From assembly GCF_030409315.1 (NCBI RefSeq), contig NZ_JAUFPS010000036.1:1-64000 (forward strand): a stretch of 64,000 nucleotides of DNA. The letters run 5' to 3'. The translations under genes and the position numbers were made by a program. Numbering within the stretch: the first letter of the stretch is position 1; every line of letters begins with the position of its first letter. Below are positions 44,547 through 53,771 of this stretch, piece by piece. The stretch comes from Mucilaginibacter flavus. Lineage in GTDB: Bacteria > Bacteroidota > Bacteroidia > Sphingobacteriales > Sphingobacteriaceae. The notes under the pieces are model-generated. The model saw only the letters and a program-made list of their open reading frames with translations, did not search any database and was not told where the DNA came from.

Positions 44547-45227
44547 ATGAGTATGGATGAATATGTATCGTTTGAGCAAATTCCCTTTGGTTCGGATGAT
44601 TTTGCTAACAACCCTGAATCGAGGTGTCCTTGTTTGTTATTGCTGGATACTTCGGGTTCTATGGGGGGCATGCCTATCCAACAATTAAATGAGGGAGTAC
44701 TTACCCTCAAAAGCGAACTCATCAACGATCCGTTGGCTTCAAAACGGGTGGAGGTAGCTATGGTTACCTTTGGGCCGGTAAGCCTTAAACAGGATTTTAC
44801 TACGGTAGATAATTTCTTCCCCCAGCCATTAAGTGCCGAGGGCGATACGCCGATAGGTGCCGCTATTACTACCGGCATTGATATGATTGCCAAACGCAAA
44901 CAGGTGTATAAAGAGAACGGCGTTGGGTATTATAAACCATGGATAATTTTAATTACCGATGGTGCCCCTACAGATAGCTGGCACCACGCAGCCGACCTGG
45001 TACGCGAAGGCGAAGAAAAAAACTCTTTCGCGTTCTTCGCTATTGGCGTTGAAGGTGCAAGTATGGATACGCTTGCTAAATTATCAGTGCGCAGTCCTAT
45101 CAAATTAAAAGGCTTAATGTTCCGCGAATTTTTCCTGTGGCTTTCATCATCAATGAAAATGGTATCGAGCAAAAACCCGGGCACACCAACAAAATTGCTA
45201 CCGCCAACCGGCTGGGGAGAAGTATGA
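44547..45227 (+). CDS. vWA-domain protein (TerY-like) of a phosphorylation triad
   Basis: The 226-residue protein has a complete MIDAS site: LLDTSGSMGG, a Thr in EGDTPIG and LITDGAPTD. It is the first of three overlapping genes, vWA / PP2C / kinase, the layout of the TerY-P triad described in ter-related stress and conflict systems. Its stop overlaps the phosphatase start by 4 bases. It probably acts as a metal-dependent partner or substrate of the kinase. Confidence 0.9.
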   Translation: MSMDEYVSFEQIPFGSDDFANNPESRCPCLLLLDTSGSMGGMPIQQLNEGVLTLKSELINDPLASKRVEVAMVTFGPVSLKQDFTTVDNFFPQPLSAEGDTPIGAAITTGIDMIAKRKQVYKENGVGYYKPWIILITDGAPTDSWHHAADLVREGEEKNSFAFFAIGVEGASMDTLAKLSVRSPIKLKGLMFREFFLWLSSSMKMVSSKNPGTPTKLLPPTGWGEV

Positions 45228-46006
45228 TCTGGAAGGTTATTGCCCAAAGCGTTATTGGTTCATCACATGTAGCAGGCGGTAGAGGTTGTGAAGATGCTGT
45301 GCGCTATTGCCAGGTGCCATTACCCGATGGCGATGAGGCTTTAATAGGCTTTGTGAGCGACGGTGCGGGAAGCGCGGCACATGCCGCAGAAGCATCTACC
45401 CTGGCCGTAAACCAAAGTGTCCAAATTGTACATAATTGGATTATCGCCGGAAAAGAAATTGATGATATTGCCTTAATGGAGCTGGCAGAACAGGTATACG
45501 ATAAACTTGATCAGGTAGCTCAGAAAAAAGAAGCAGCTTTAAATGAGTTTTCGTGTACGTTGCTGGGCTTTGTGCTGCTGCCGCAAAAAGCCTGTTTTAT
45601 GCAAATTGGTGATGGTGCCATAGCCCGCAATGATGGTAGCGGTTACTTTACCCATTTATGGTGGCCTCACAATGGCGAATACCAAAACACCACCGCCTTT
45701 TTAATAGATGACCCAAGCTTAAAAAACCTAAAAACCAAGGTAATAGATGAAAGCATCGCCGAAGTTGCACTGTTTACAGATGGCCTTCAAATGCTTGCTT
45801 TGAATAACGAAACAGAAACAGTTCATCAACCTTTTTTGAATGATCTGTTCAAAGTTTTACGCATGACGGAAAATGCCGCACACATAGATATTTTAAACAA
45901 CAGGTTAGCCGGCTATCTTGCCAGCGACACCATTAACAGCCGCACAGACGATGATAAAACCCTGTTGCTGGCCACAAGGCTAAAAAATGGCAAACAGGTG
46001 GTATAG
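45224..46006 (+). CDS. PP2C-family serine/threonine phosphatase of the triad
   Basis: The 260-residue protein starts at the ATG at 45224 (ATGA overlap with vWA). It has PP2C motifs: GCEDAVRY, FVSDGAGS (metal Asp), MQIGDGAIA and the final TRTDDDKTLLLATR-type Asp pair. It would reverse phosphorylation by the kinase encoded next, which it overlaps by 20 bases. Confidence 0.9.
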   Translation: MIWKVIAQSVIGSSHVAGGRGCEDAVRYCQVPLPDGDEALIGFVSDGAGSAAHAAEASTLAVNQSVQIVHNWIIAGKEIDDIALMELAEQVYDKLDQVAQKKEAALNEFSCTLLGFVLLPQKACFMQIGDGAIARNDGSGYFTHLWWPHNGEYQNTTAFLIDDPSLKNLKTKVIDESIAEVALFTDGLQMLALNNETETVHQPFLNDLFKVLRMTENAAHIDILNNRLAGYLASDTINSRTDDDKTLLLATRLKNGKQVV

Positions 46007-47939
46007 CGGCTTAAAAGGCACCACGTACACCGTAGGCCGGCAAATTGGCGAAGGCGGTGAGGGTACTATCCATGAAGTGCAGGAGAATAGTACACTTGTA
46101 CTAAAAGTGTACAAGGAAGCTGTTGACCGCGATAAAGCTGATAAATTGGTATACATGGCCTCGGTAACCGACCCGGAACTGGCCAAGTTTGCCGCGTGGC
46201 CTGTTGATGTTCTTAAAGACAACGCGGGCAGATTTGCCGGCTTTGTAATGCGCAAGCTTACCGGATTTGTGCCGTTGCACATGCTGTTTAGTCCGATGGA
46301 TAGGAAGAAATTATTTCCCGACAAAGGCTATAACTTTTTGATCCATGTTGCGCGTAACCTGGCCACTGCTTTCCACAAGATTCATCAATTGGGTATAGTA
46401 GTTGGCGATATTAATGAAGCCAATATACTGGTAAACGGCACCGGCATGATTGCTTTGATAGACTGCGATTCTTTCCAGGTTAAAAACGGCAACCGCTATT
46501 ATTTTTGCGAAGTGGGTATCCCCCGTTACACCCCACCAGAGCTGTTACAAATGGGTTCATTTGAAAAAGTGGTGCGCACCGTTAATACCGATAGCTTTTC
46601 GCTGGCTACACTCATTTTCCAGCTGCTTTTTATGGGCCGTGCTCCTTTCACGGGTGTTAACCGCAGCAAGGGTGATTTTGAAGAAGATGCAGCCATTAAA
46701 GAGCGTGAGTTTGCTTATTCGTTACGCAGGGTAAATAAAAAACTTACCCCCGCGCCCAACAGCTTAAATCTTAAAGATTTTACACCTGGACTTATCAACT
46801 CTTTCCATGCCGCATTTGAGGGAAATACCGTCCGGCCCGAGCCCAAGCAATGGGTTTTAGATCTGGACGAGTTTAACAAGGAGATTATCCGCTGCGGGCG
46901 CTCAGGTTTACATTTTTATCCCAAAACATTGCAGGATTGCCCCTGGTGCGCTTTCCGCGACAGGGCCGGAATTGTTTATTTTATGGAAGATGCTCATCTT
47001 AAAGGCATTCCCGAATTACAGGATATAGAACAGTTTGTAAACGGATTTAAGTTAGAAAATCTCGAAATTCGTAAACTAGCCGATACTTTCACCTCAGGAT
47101 CAATAAAGGCCGCCCCTATTGATCCATATTACAAAAAACTATTTTATAATAACCGGGGTACACAAATTGCTGCCATAGTAATTACTTTACTTGTATGCCT
47201 TACTGTTAGCTGGTGGTTTATTTCTTTTGGACCTGTTTTTTTAGTGATCTATAATTATTTGGCGCCGTCATCTACCAAATTAAAAGCCGAGTTAAACAAT
47301 AAAAAAACAGAATTTATAGGTCTGCAAGATAAATTTCAGGCATTAGTTAAAAAACACAACCAACCGCCCGAAATGAACAAGTACAATGCGTCGGCCAAAA
47401 AGCTAACAGATTTGATAACCACCTTTAGATCACTGCCTGTTGAGTTTCAAAATAAAAAAAGGAGAATAGAAGAAAAACATTACAACATTAAACACCAGGT
47501 TCACTTACAGCAGTTTGATGTGCGTAATTATCCTATTCCTACTTTCGGTCCAGCGAAAAAGGAGTTGATCTATAACAACGGCATCCGTACGGCTGCCGAT
47601 CTGTATAAACTTCAAACACAAAAAATCACAGGTATCGGCCCCAAAAACATCCAGATATTGTACGATTGGCGTCGGCAAATTGGCACTGGTTTTTCATACG
47701 TGCCAGATACGGTAGCTATTGACCGCGAAATTAGCTATACGGCCAACGAACTCTATATTAAAAAACGCAAACTCGAAAACGAGATTAAAGGCGAATACAA
47801 AAGTTTAGCTACCTTAAGGGCAAGCATCATTACCACTACTGAGCTTTTGGAAAAACAATATGTAGCCTTAGGTACAAGGCTCTATCAGTCTAAAGTTGAT
47901 CTGGAAGCTTTTGAAGGCATTGCCGGGAGCTGGTTTTAA
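45987..47939 (+). CDS. Protein kinase with zinc ribbon, membrane helices and HhH C-terminus (triad kinase)
   Basis: The 650-residue protein has a kinase domain with a Gly-rich loop (IGEGGEGTIHEV), a Lys in LVLKVYKE, a catalytic loop VGDINEANIL (HRD replaced by VGD) and DCD in place of DFG. A CxnCPWC zinc motif follows near residue 310-320, then two hydrophobic segments (about 390-430), a coiled coil and a helix-hairpin-helix region (ITGIGPKNIQILYDW). It completes the TerY-P-type triad. HhH suggests a DNA or nucleic acid link. Confidence 0.9.
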   Translation: MANRWYSGLKGTTYTVGRQIGEGGEGTIHEVQENSTLVLKVYKEAVDRDKADKLVYMASVTDPELAKFAAWPVDVLKDNAGRFAGFVMRKLTGFVPLHMLFSPMDRKKLFPDKGYNFLIHVARNLATAFHKIHQLGIVVGDINEANILVNGTGMIALIDCDSFQVKNGNRYYFCEVGIPRYTPPELLQMGSFEKVVRTVNTDSFSLATLIFQLLFMGRAPFTGVNRSKGDFEEDAAIKEREFAYSLRRVNKKLTPAPNSLNLKDFTPGLINSFHAAFEGNTVRPEPKQWVLDLDEFNKEIIRCGRSGLHFYPKTLQDCPWCAFRDRAGIVYFMEDAHLKGIPELQDIEQFVNGFKLENLEIRKLADTFTSGSIKAAPIDPYYKKLFYNNRGTQIAAIVITLLVCLTVSWWFISFGPVFLVIYNYLAPSSTKLKAELNNKKTEFIGLQDKFQALVKKHNQPPEMNKYNASAKKLTDLITTFRSLPVEFQNKKRRIEEKHYNIKHQVHLQQFDVRNYPIPTFGPAKKELIYNNGIRTAADLYKLQTQKITGIGPKNIQILYDWRRQIGTGFSYVPDTVAIDREISYTANELYIKKRKLENEIKGEYKSLATLRASIITTTELLEKQYVALGTRLYQSKVDLEAFEGIAGSWF

Positions 47940-48010
47940 TAGCAGGCGACAATGGAAATCGCTTTTAACATTTTCATACAAGGATAGATGTTTCAATGAG
48001 CTCACCTGCA

Positions 48011-48112
48011 GGTAGCCGCGATGCGGCATCTTGTCTGGTTCATTTATTTCTACAAACCGGTAGCCGCTATGCGGCATTGAATATTTAAAAAAAATGCCGT
48101 ATGGCGGCTACC
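48011..48112. repeat. Palindromic dispersed-repeat cluster (REP-like)
   Basis: ggtagccgcgatgcggcat (48011-48029), ggtagccgctatgcggcat (48059-48077) and the inverted copy atgccgtatggcggctacc (48094-48112). The second and third pair to form a 19-bp hairpin with two mismatches. It lies between convergent genes and could act as a terminator or RNA-stability element; it may be a lineage-specific REP. Confidence 0.7.
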
Positions 48113-48232
48113 TATTTATAGAGAAAGTATTTTATTTTTTTGCTCCATAGGGAGCTACCTTTTACCACGCAAATCTTTGAAAGCGATTTCCCTGAACAAC
48201 CGCCAATCAAAAAATACATCTTAAATCTTATC

Positions 48233-49246
48233 CTATTGATATTGAATATATATCGGTGCCGGTTTTAAGGCCAATACTTCTTTAGGAGTCAACATGCGGT
48301 GAGGGACGTTTTTAATATCGTTTTTATAGAACAATTTAAAACCGGTAAACTGCACAGGCTCTTCAGAGATGAAATACTTATAGGTTCCTTTTTTAAGGTC
48401 GGGACCACCCCAGCCATCCATATCCATCACTACCTGCACCTCTTTACGCAGCTTAATATCTTTATAATTGGTAACCATGCGTTTAGTGAAGCGGTGCACC
48501 ACAAATATTTTAGGCGGAAGGTTGTTTTTCTTTACGATATCTTTCAGGTAGTCGGTTACATAGTTAATATCATCGGCATCAAATGTTCCTATACGTTTGC
48601 CGGGGATACTACCCTCTTTCATTGAAAATTCAGGGTCGATGCCTAAATGTACATTAGGCATTTTCATGTATTTTTCAAGCAAAGGCAACTCCTTTTGTAC
48701 AGTACTAAAACCTACCTGGATATCTAAAAACACCAATGCGTTGATGCTTTTGGCCATCGTAATCACCTGGTCTATCTGGCTAAAAGGCATCCGTAAATTG
48801 TGCAAACCATTACGGCCGGCATCTGCCTGGGCGGTTACACATATGTAATGCAGGGCTGGTACAACCGGGGTTAAGGTATCGGCAGCTGCCCAAACTTTAA
48901 CTTCGCCTTTCAGTTTTTCCAGCATTACTTTAGGGGCATATTCGCCCAATACGCCCATATTTTTTGAGTACATGTTACCGTAAAAAGCAACGATACGGTT
49001 AAATGGTAAAATAGCGCCGGGTAAAGGCAAAGGGGATTTTTTTACCGGCCATCTGCCTGTTTTATCGCCATTGGCCAAACGCTTCATCAGCGAATCATAA
49101 CGCATGGTGTCAATAGTGGCAGCCTTTACAGTAGTGTCTTTTATACTTTCAATGCCGACTCTTTTAGCGTAAACTTTATTAAATGAACCTGTTAAACAAA
49201 CAGCCGCGACTGTTAAAAATGTAAATACCCCTGTAATTTTGTTCAT
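48233..49246 (-). CDS. Secreted protein of unknown function, TIM-barrel-like
   Basis: The 337-residue protein has a signal peptide and strand-helix alternation (RIVAFYGNMYSKNMG, ALHYICVTAQADAG, NALVFLDIQVGF, NVHLGIDPEFSM, KIFVVHRFT, VVMDMDGWGG). It resembles glycoside-hydrolase-like TIM barrels, with Asp/Glu in GIDPEF as a possible active site. I do not recognise a family. Confidence 0.6.
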   Translation of the reverse strand: MNKITGVFTFLTVAAVCLTGSFNKVYAKRVGIESIKDTTVKAATIDTMRYDSLMKRLANGDKTGRWPVKKSPLPLPGAILPFNRIVAFYGNMYSKNMGVLGEYAPKVMLEKLKGEVKVWAAADTLTPVVPALHYICVTAQADAGRNGLHNLRMPFSQIDQVITMAKSINALVFLDIQVGFSTVQKELPLLEKYMKMPNVHLGIDPEFSMKEGSIPGKRIGTFDADDINYVTDYLKDIVKKNNLPPKIFVVHRFTKRMVTNYKDIKLRKEVQVVMDMDGWGGPDLKKGTYKYFISEEPVQFTGFKLFYKNDIKNVPHRMLTPKEVLALKPAPIYIQYQ

Positions 49247-49268
49247 GTATAAAGTTTAGTCCTGTATA

Positions 49269-51125
49269 TTACTCAATGCTTTTGCCGCGCATTGCAGTGC
49301 TGATTGCCTGATCCATCAAACGCTCGGCAAACGGGCGGGTAAATTCATTGATCTCATCAATATTTTTCAGGATCAAATCTTTGTCGCCCGTTTCAATGGC
49401 GGCCTTGAGGTTAACAAGATATTGGTTGGTTTGTTCTGTCTCTTCTGCAGTTACGTAGCTGCCATTTTTCCGCAGGAAATTTTCAACGGTGTAGACCATT
49501 TGATTGCCTTCAGTTCGGGCTTCAATAACCATGCGGGCGCTTACGTCGTCTTTAGCATGGGTAATGCTATCCATCAGCATTTGTTCTACCTGGTCATCGG
49601 TAATGCCATAAGTAGGTTTCACCTCCACTTCCTGCTTAACACCAGATCGTAGTTCAATAGCCTGAATGGTAAGGATACCATCGGCATTCAACAAAAAGTT
49701 AATATCAACTTTAGGGAAACCAGCCGGCATGCTCGGAATACCTTTCAGGTTAAACTCGGCCAGTTTACGGTTTTCCTTAATCAAATCGCGTTCGCCCTGG
49801 TAAACGGCTATTTTCATATTTACCTGGCCATCAATTGATGTGGTATACTGCCGGCCTCCTTTAGTAGGTACTTTGCTGTTACGCGGAATAATAACATCCA
49901 TTAAACCGCCCATAGTTTCAATACCCAGGGATAGCGGAGTAACATCAAGTAACAGGATATCTTTACGATTACCGGCTAATATATCAGCCTGAATGGCAGC
50001 GCCTAAAGCGACAACCTCATCAGGGTTAAGATTATCATGAACCGGGCGTTCAAAAAATTCTGCTACCATTTTCTTCACCAGCGCTGTACGGGTAGATCCG
50101 CCCACCATTACTACCTCATCAATTTCTTTAATAGTTAGCTTAGCATCCTTTAAAGCGTTTTTACAGGCGGTTATAGTCTGCAGTACTTTAGGTGTAATAA
50201 GCTCTTCAAAGGTATTTCGGTCAAGCGTGCACCAAATTTCTCCTATCTTTTCATTAAATAAACTTTGATAGCTAAATGCTTTCTTGGCTTCCTCGGCTTT
50301 TAAGCGTAGTTGTTGCGCTAATTCGTTATCGGCAATTACCTCAGCTTTATTAAGATTGTTTTTTTCAATCCAATAGTCAACAATGATCCTGTCAAAATCA
50401 TCGCCGCCTAAAAAGGTATCGCCATTGGTTGATAGTACTTCAAAAATTCCGTTTTGGATCTGCAGTATCGATACATCAAAAGTACCGCCGCCTAAATCGT
50501 AAACAGCTATGGTTTTCGTTTCTTCGGGATCAAGACCGATACCATAAGCCAAGCTCGCGGCAGTAGGCTCGTTAACAATGCGCAATACATCCAAACCGGC
50601 AAGTTTACCGGCATCACGGGTAGCCTGGCGTTGCGAATCATTAAAATAAGCCGGCACAGTGATTACCGCGCGGTTTACGGGTGTTTTAAGCGCATGTTCG
50701 GCACGGGCTTTCAGTTCTTTTAATATCAGGGCCGATAATTCAATAGGTGTATAAAACTTATCGCCCACCTTTATTTTTACAAGACTTTCACTATCGTCGT
50801 CGATTACCTTGTATGAAAAGAAATCTTTATAGTTTTCAATATCATGGTAGCTACGACCCAACAAACGCTTAACCGAAAACACGGTATTTTGAGGATCGGT
50901 AGTTAAATATTCTTTTGCTTCGTTACCAACCAATACATCACCGGTTTGGCCAAAATGTACTACCGAAGGCACCAACACACCTTTGCCGGTATCGTTTATT
51001 ACAAGGGGTTGTTTTTCGGGATTGATGAATGCTACCAACGAATTAGTGGTACCCAAATCAATACCAACAATAATATCTTCTTTTTGCAGCGATCCTGTTG
51101 CCAGGTTTATAGAAACTTTAGCCAT
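49269..51125 (-). CDS. hscA: Hsp70 chaperone, HscA-like
   Basis: The 618-residue protein has all Hsp70 signatures (GIDLGTTNSLVAF, VYDLGGGTFDVSIL, VVMVGGSTRTALVKKMV) and a substrate domain shorter at the C-terminus than DnaK, without its acidic EEVD-like tail. The N-terminal leader before GIDLGTT (about 20 residues) fits HscA, which helps Fe-S cluster transfer from IscU. No hscB or isc genes are adjacent, so the HscA name is probable rather than certain. Confidence 0.8.
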   Translation of the reverse strand: MAKVSINLATGSLQKEDIIVGIDLGTTNSLVAFINPEKQPLVINDTGKGVLVPSVVHFGQTGDVLVGNEAKEYLTTDPQNTVFSVKRLLGRSYHDIENYKDFFSYKVIDDDSESLVKIKVGDKFYTPIELSALILKELKARAEHALKTPVNRAVITVPAYFNDSQRQATRDAGKLAGLDVLRIVNEPTAASLAYGIGLDPEETKTIAVYDLGGGTFDVSILQIQNGIFEVLSTNGDTFLGGDDFDRIIVDYWIEKNNLNKAEVIADNELAQQLRLKAEEAKKAFSYQSLFNEKIGEIWCTLDRNTFEELITPKVLQTITACKNALKDAKLTIKEIDEVVMVGGSTRTALVKKMVAEFFERPVHDNLNPDEVVALGAAIQADILAGNRKDILLLDVTPLSLGIETMGGLMDVIIPRNSKVPTKGGRQYTTSIDGQVNMKIAVYQGERDLIKENRKLAEFNLKGIPSMPAGFPKVDINFLLNADGILTIQAIELRSGVKQEVEVKPTYGITDDQVEQMLMDSITHAKDDVSARMVIEARTEGNQMVYTVENFLRKNGSYVTAEETEQTNQYLVNLKAAIETGDKDLILKNIDEINEFTRPFAERLMDQAISTAMRGKSIE

Positions 51126-51200
51126 TACTTTTTTTTAACAAACGGCAAATGTACTTAGTTTTGGGCTATGCTTTGTCTTTTCAATATCTAATTATTGTCG

Positions 51201-51319
51201 GAATCAGAATTTACAGAATTTTAGAATTTTCAGAATACTTACACGGTACCGCTTTAAATTCTGTTAATTTTTAAATTTTGTAAATTCTGATTCAGACAAC
51301 TCTTCAAATTCTGATTCAG
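51201..51319. repeat. Long AT-rich inverted repeat
   Basis: gaatcagaatttacagaatt (from 51201) is complementary to the end of the block at 51293 (aaattctgattc), with imperfect pairing between; a third partial copy of aattctgattcaga follows at 51306-51319. It lies between the Hsp70 start and an MFS gene stop. Probably a dispersed intergenic repeat or terminator. Confidence 0.55.
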
Positions 51320-51320
51320 A

Positions 51321-52637
51321 TTATACCACTGCCTCTTCGGCTGTTTGTTTGTTTTGAAATAACAACAGGGAAATCAACAGTAAAAATCCGATCACGAAGA
51401 AACCGTCGAGCACCAGGGCCGAATCGCGCATTTCGCCTGTAGTTGCCTCTACAAAGCCAAAGGTGAAAAGCCCAACTACGATAGACAGTTTTTCGGTAAC
51501 ATCATAAAAACTAAAGTATGATGCGGTATCGGGAATATTTGGAGGAATGAATTTAGAAAATGTTGAACGTGATAACGATTGTACCCCTCCCATTACTAAA
51601 CCTACTACCGCTGCCGCAACATAAAACTGGTTAGCATTGGCAATAAAATATACCCCGGCACATATCAAACACCAGATAGCCACTACTGCCGAAAGCGCTC
51701 TTACATTACCAAACTTTTCTGATGCCTTGGCGGTAATGGCAGCACCAATAATGGCAACCACCTGTATGATGAGGATAATGGTTATCAAATCGTCATCGGG
51801 CATTTTAAGTTCTTTGGCGGCAAAGTTGGCGGCAACCAGCATAATGGTTTGCACCCCTACAGAGTAGAAGAAAAAGGCCGGTAAAAATCTTTTGAGCAAT
51901 GGCAATTGCTTAACCTTTTTCCAAACTTTGGCCAGTTCTTTAAAACCACCTGTAAATACATTATACTCGTGCGAGCCCGCGTTTGGAACGCCCTTTGGCA
52001 ATAAATAAAAAGGAATTAATGAGAAACCTATCCACCAAATGGCCACAATAAGAAACGATAATTGCGCCGAAAAATCTTCGGTAATGCCAAACCATTTATG
52101 TCCCAATACAAACACAAAACATAGCAGCTGCACTACAATACTTCCAGCAAAACCATAGATAAAACCTTTGGCACTTACTGCATCCTGCTGATCGACAGTG
52201 GCAATTTGCGGCAGGTAAGAGTTATAAAATACGAAGCCCCCGCAATAACCAACAGAGGCCAGGCCGAAACAGATCATCCCAAATTCAAACGTGGACATTT
52301 TGAAAAAGAATAAGCCAAAACAAGCCAGTGCGCCCAACCAGGTAAACATTTGCAGGTAAAGTTTCTTTTGCCCTTTATAATCGGCAATGGAGGTAAGAAT
52401 GGGCAGTAAAACTACAATAAGCAAATACGATGCGCCTAATACATAATTAGATAGCACGGTATTTACATACTTATGGCCAAAAAACGAAACTATGCCTTTG
52501 GGGTTTTTATCCTGCGTAATACCAACATAATAAGCAGGGAATATGGTTGACGTAATCACCATATTATACGATTGGTTAGCCCAATCGAACATAGCCCATG
52601 CCCGGATGGTTTTCTTGTTATTTTTTTCTTGAGTCAT
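51321..52637 (-). CDS. MFS transporter, UMF1/Atg22-like family
   Basis: The 438-residue protein has about 12 hydrophobic segments and the UMF1-type N-terminus AWAMFDWANQSYNMVITSTIFPAYY. These permeases export or import small molecules; substrate not deducible. It precedes a repeat-containing spacer and the SDR gene. Confidence 0.85.
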   Translation of the reverse strand: MTQEKNNKKTIRAWAMFDWANQSYNMVITSTIFPAYYVGITQDKNPKGIVSFFGHKYVNTVLSNYVLGASYLLIVVLLPILTSIADYKGQKKLYLQMFTWLGALACFGLFFFKMSTFEFGMICFGLASVGYCGGFVFYNSYLPQIATVDQQDAVSAKGFIYGFAGSIVVQLLCFVFVLGHKWFGITEDFSAQLSFLIVAIWWIGFSLIPFYLLPKGVPNAGSHEYNVFTGGFKELAKVWKKVKQLPLLKRFLPAFFFYSVGVQTIMLVAANFAAKELKMPDDDLITIILIIQVVAIIGAAITAKASEKFGNVRALSAVVAIWCLICAGVYFIANANQFYVAAAVVGLVMGGVQSLSRSTFSKFIPPNIPDTASYFSFYDVTEKLSIVVGLFTFGFVEATTGEMRDSALVLDGFFVIGFLLLISLLLFQNKQTAEEAVV

Positions 52638-52640
52638 GAA

Positions 52641-52728
52641 TAGTGAGTGGTTGATTTGGTTGATTGAGTGAATGGTTGCTTGATTAACGTATTAAAACTA
52701 CTCACCAATCAACCATTCACCACTCACC
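52641..52728. repeat. Short imperfect inverted repeat spacer
   Basis: gtgaatggttg (52668-52678) pairs with caaccattcac (52710-52720), embedded in multiple copies of gtgagtgg/ggttgatt. It occupies the gap between the MFS start and the SDR stop. Possibly a dispersed repeat. Confidence 0.45.
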
Positions 52729-52730
52729 AA

Positions 52731-53540
52731 TTATTTTATCCCGTAATGATCGTTCATTAACTTAACAAATATCGACCCGGGTAAAATGGCTTTAAGTGTA
52801 GGCACAATAGTTTGGCCTATGGCGCCAACCAAGTAGCTGTGCGCCGGTTTTGATTTATTAACTATTTTAACAATTTGGGCAGCTAATTTAGCTGGAGCTG
52901 CGCCAATGCTTTCGTCTTTTTCCATGGCGGCAACGGCAGCATCAAATTCTTTTTTTAGCTGATCGTTTTTGATGGTGAAAGGCAGTTTTTCGCGATTACC
53001 GGTAAAGTCGGTTTTGAAATCACCAGGGTTTACTACCGATACTTTAACGCCGGTGTTCTGTAACTCCATGCGCAGGCTTTCAGAGTAACCTTCAATAGCG
53101 AATTTCGACGCGCTATATAAACCTTGATAAGGCAAACCAAACAAACCGGCCAATGAGCCAATGTTGATTACCAAACCGGTTTTCTTTTCTATCATACCCG
53201 GTAAAACGGCACTGCTTACACGTACCACACCAAAAAAGTTAACCTCAAACTGTTTCTTCGCGGCGTCAACAGGCATCGCGTATAGCGGACCGGTGATACC
53301 ATTTCCTGCATTGTTTACCAGTACATCTATTTTGCCTTCGGCTTTAATAATGGTTGCAACAGCTGCGTTTACAGATGCATCGTCGGTAACATCCATTTGT
53401 AATGGATTAAATGAAACATCGGCAATACGTTTAATATCGCGTGTTGTGCCATAAACGGTATGACCTTCAGCTGCTAAAGCGGTTGCCGTGGCCAAACCTA
53501 AACCAGATGATGCCCCTGTTACAAGAATTACTTTTTTCAT
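52731..53540 (-). CDS. Short-chain dehydrogenase/reductase
   Basis: The 269-residue protein has the SDR fingerprint: TGASSGLG, NNAG, and the YSASK catalytic pair. NAD(P) is the cofactor by family. Substrate unknown. A second, related SDR lies at 58545. Confidence 0.9.
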   Translation of the reverse strand: MKKVILVTGASSGLGLATATALAAEGHTVYGTTRDIKRIADVSFNPLQMDVTDDASVNAAVATIIKAEGKIDVLVNNAGNGITGPLYAMPVDAAKKQFEVNFFGVVRVSSAVLPGMIEKKTGLVINIGSLAGLFGLPYQGLYSASKFAIEGYSESLRMELQNTGVKVSVVNPGDFKTDFTGNREKLPFTIKNDQLKKEFDAAVAAMEKDESIGAAPAKLAAQIVKIVNKSKPAHSYLVGAIGQTIVPTLKAILPGSIFVKLMNDHYGIK

Positions 53541-53771
53541 TTTTTATTTTAGTGATTGATTCTTAAGTTTTGAGTTATTTATGCAGGGAAATAATTTCAT
53601 AAAACTAAAAAAATTTAGTCACTACCGGCTAAAGGATAATTAAAAAACTTTTTAACCATAACCGGCAGCCAAACCACCCCTATTTTCGAACAAAACTCAC
53701 GCAAACTTTATAATTACTTGGTTATATTTGAGCAATATTGATAAAACGTTTTACTAAATACATTTACTTTT

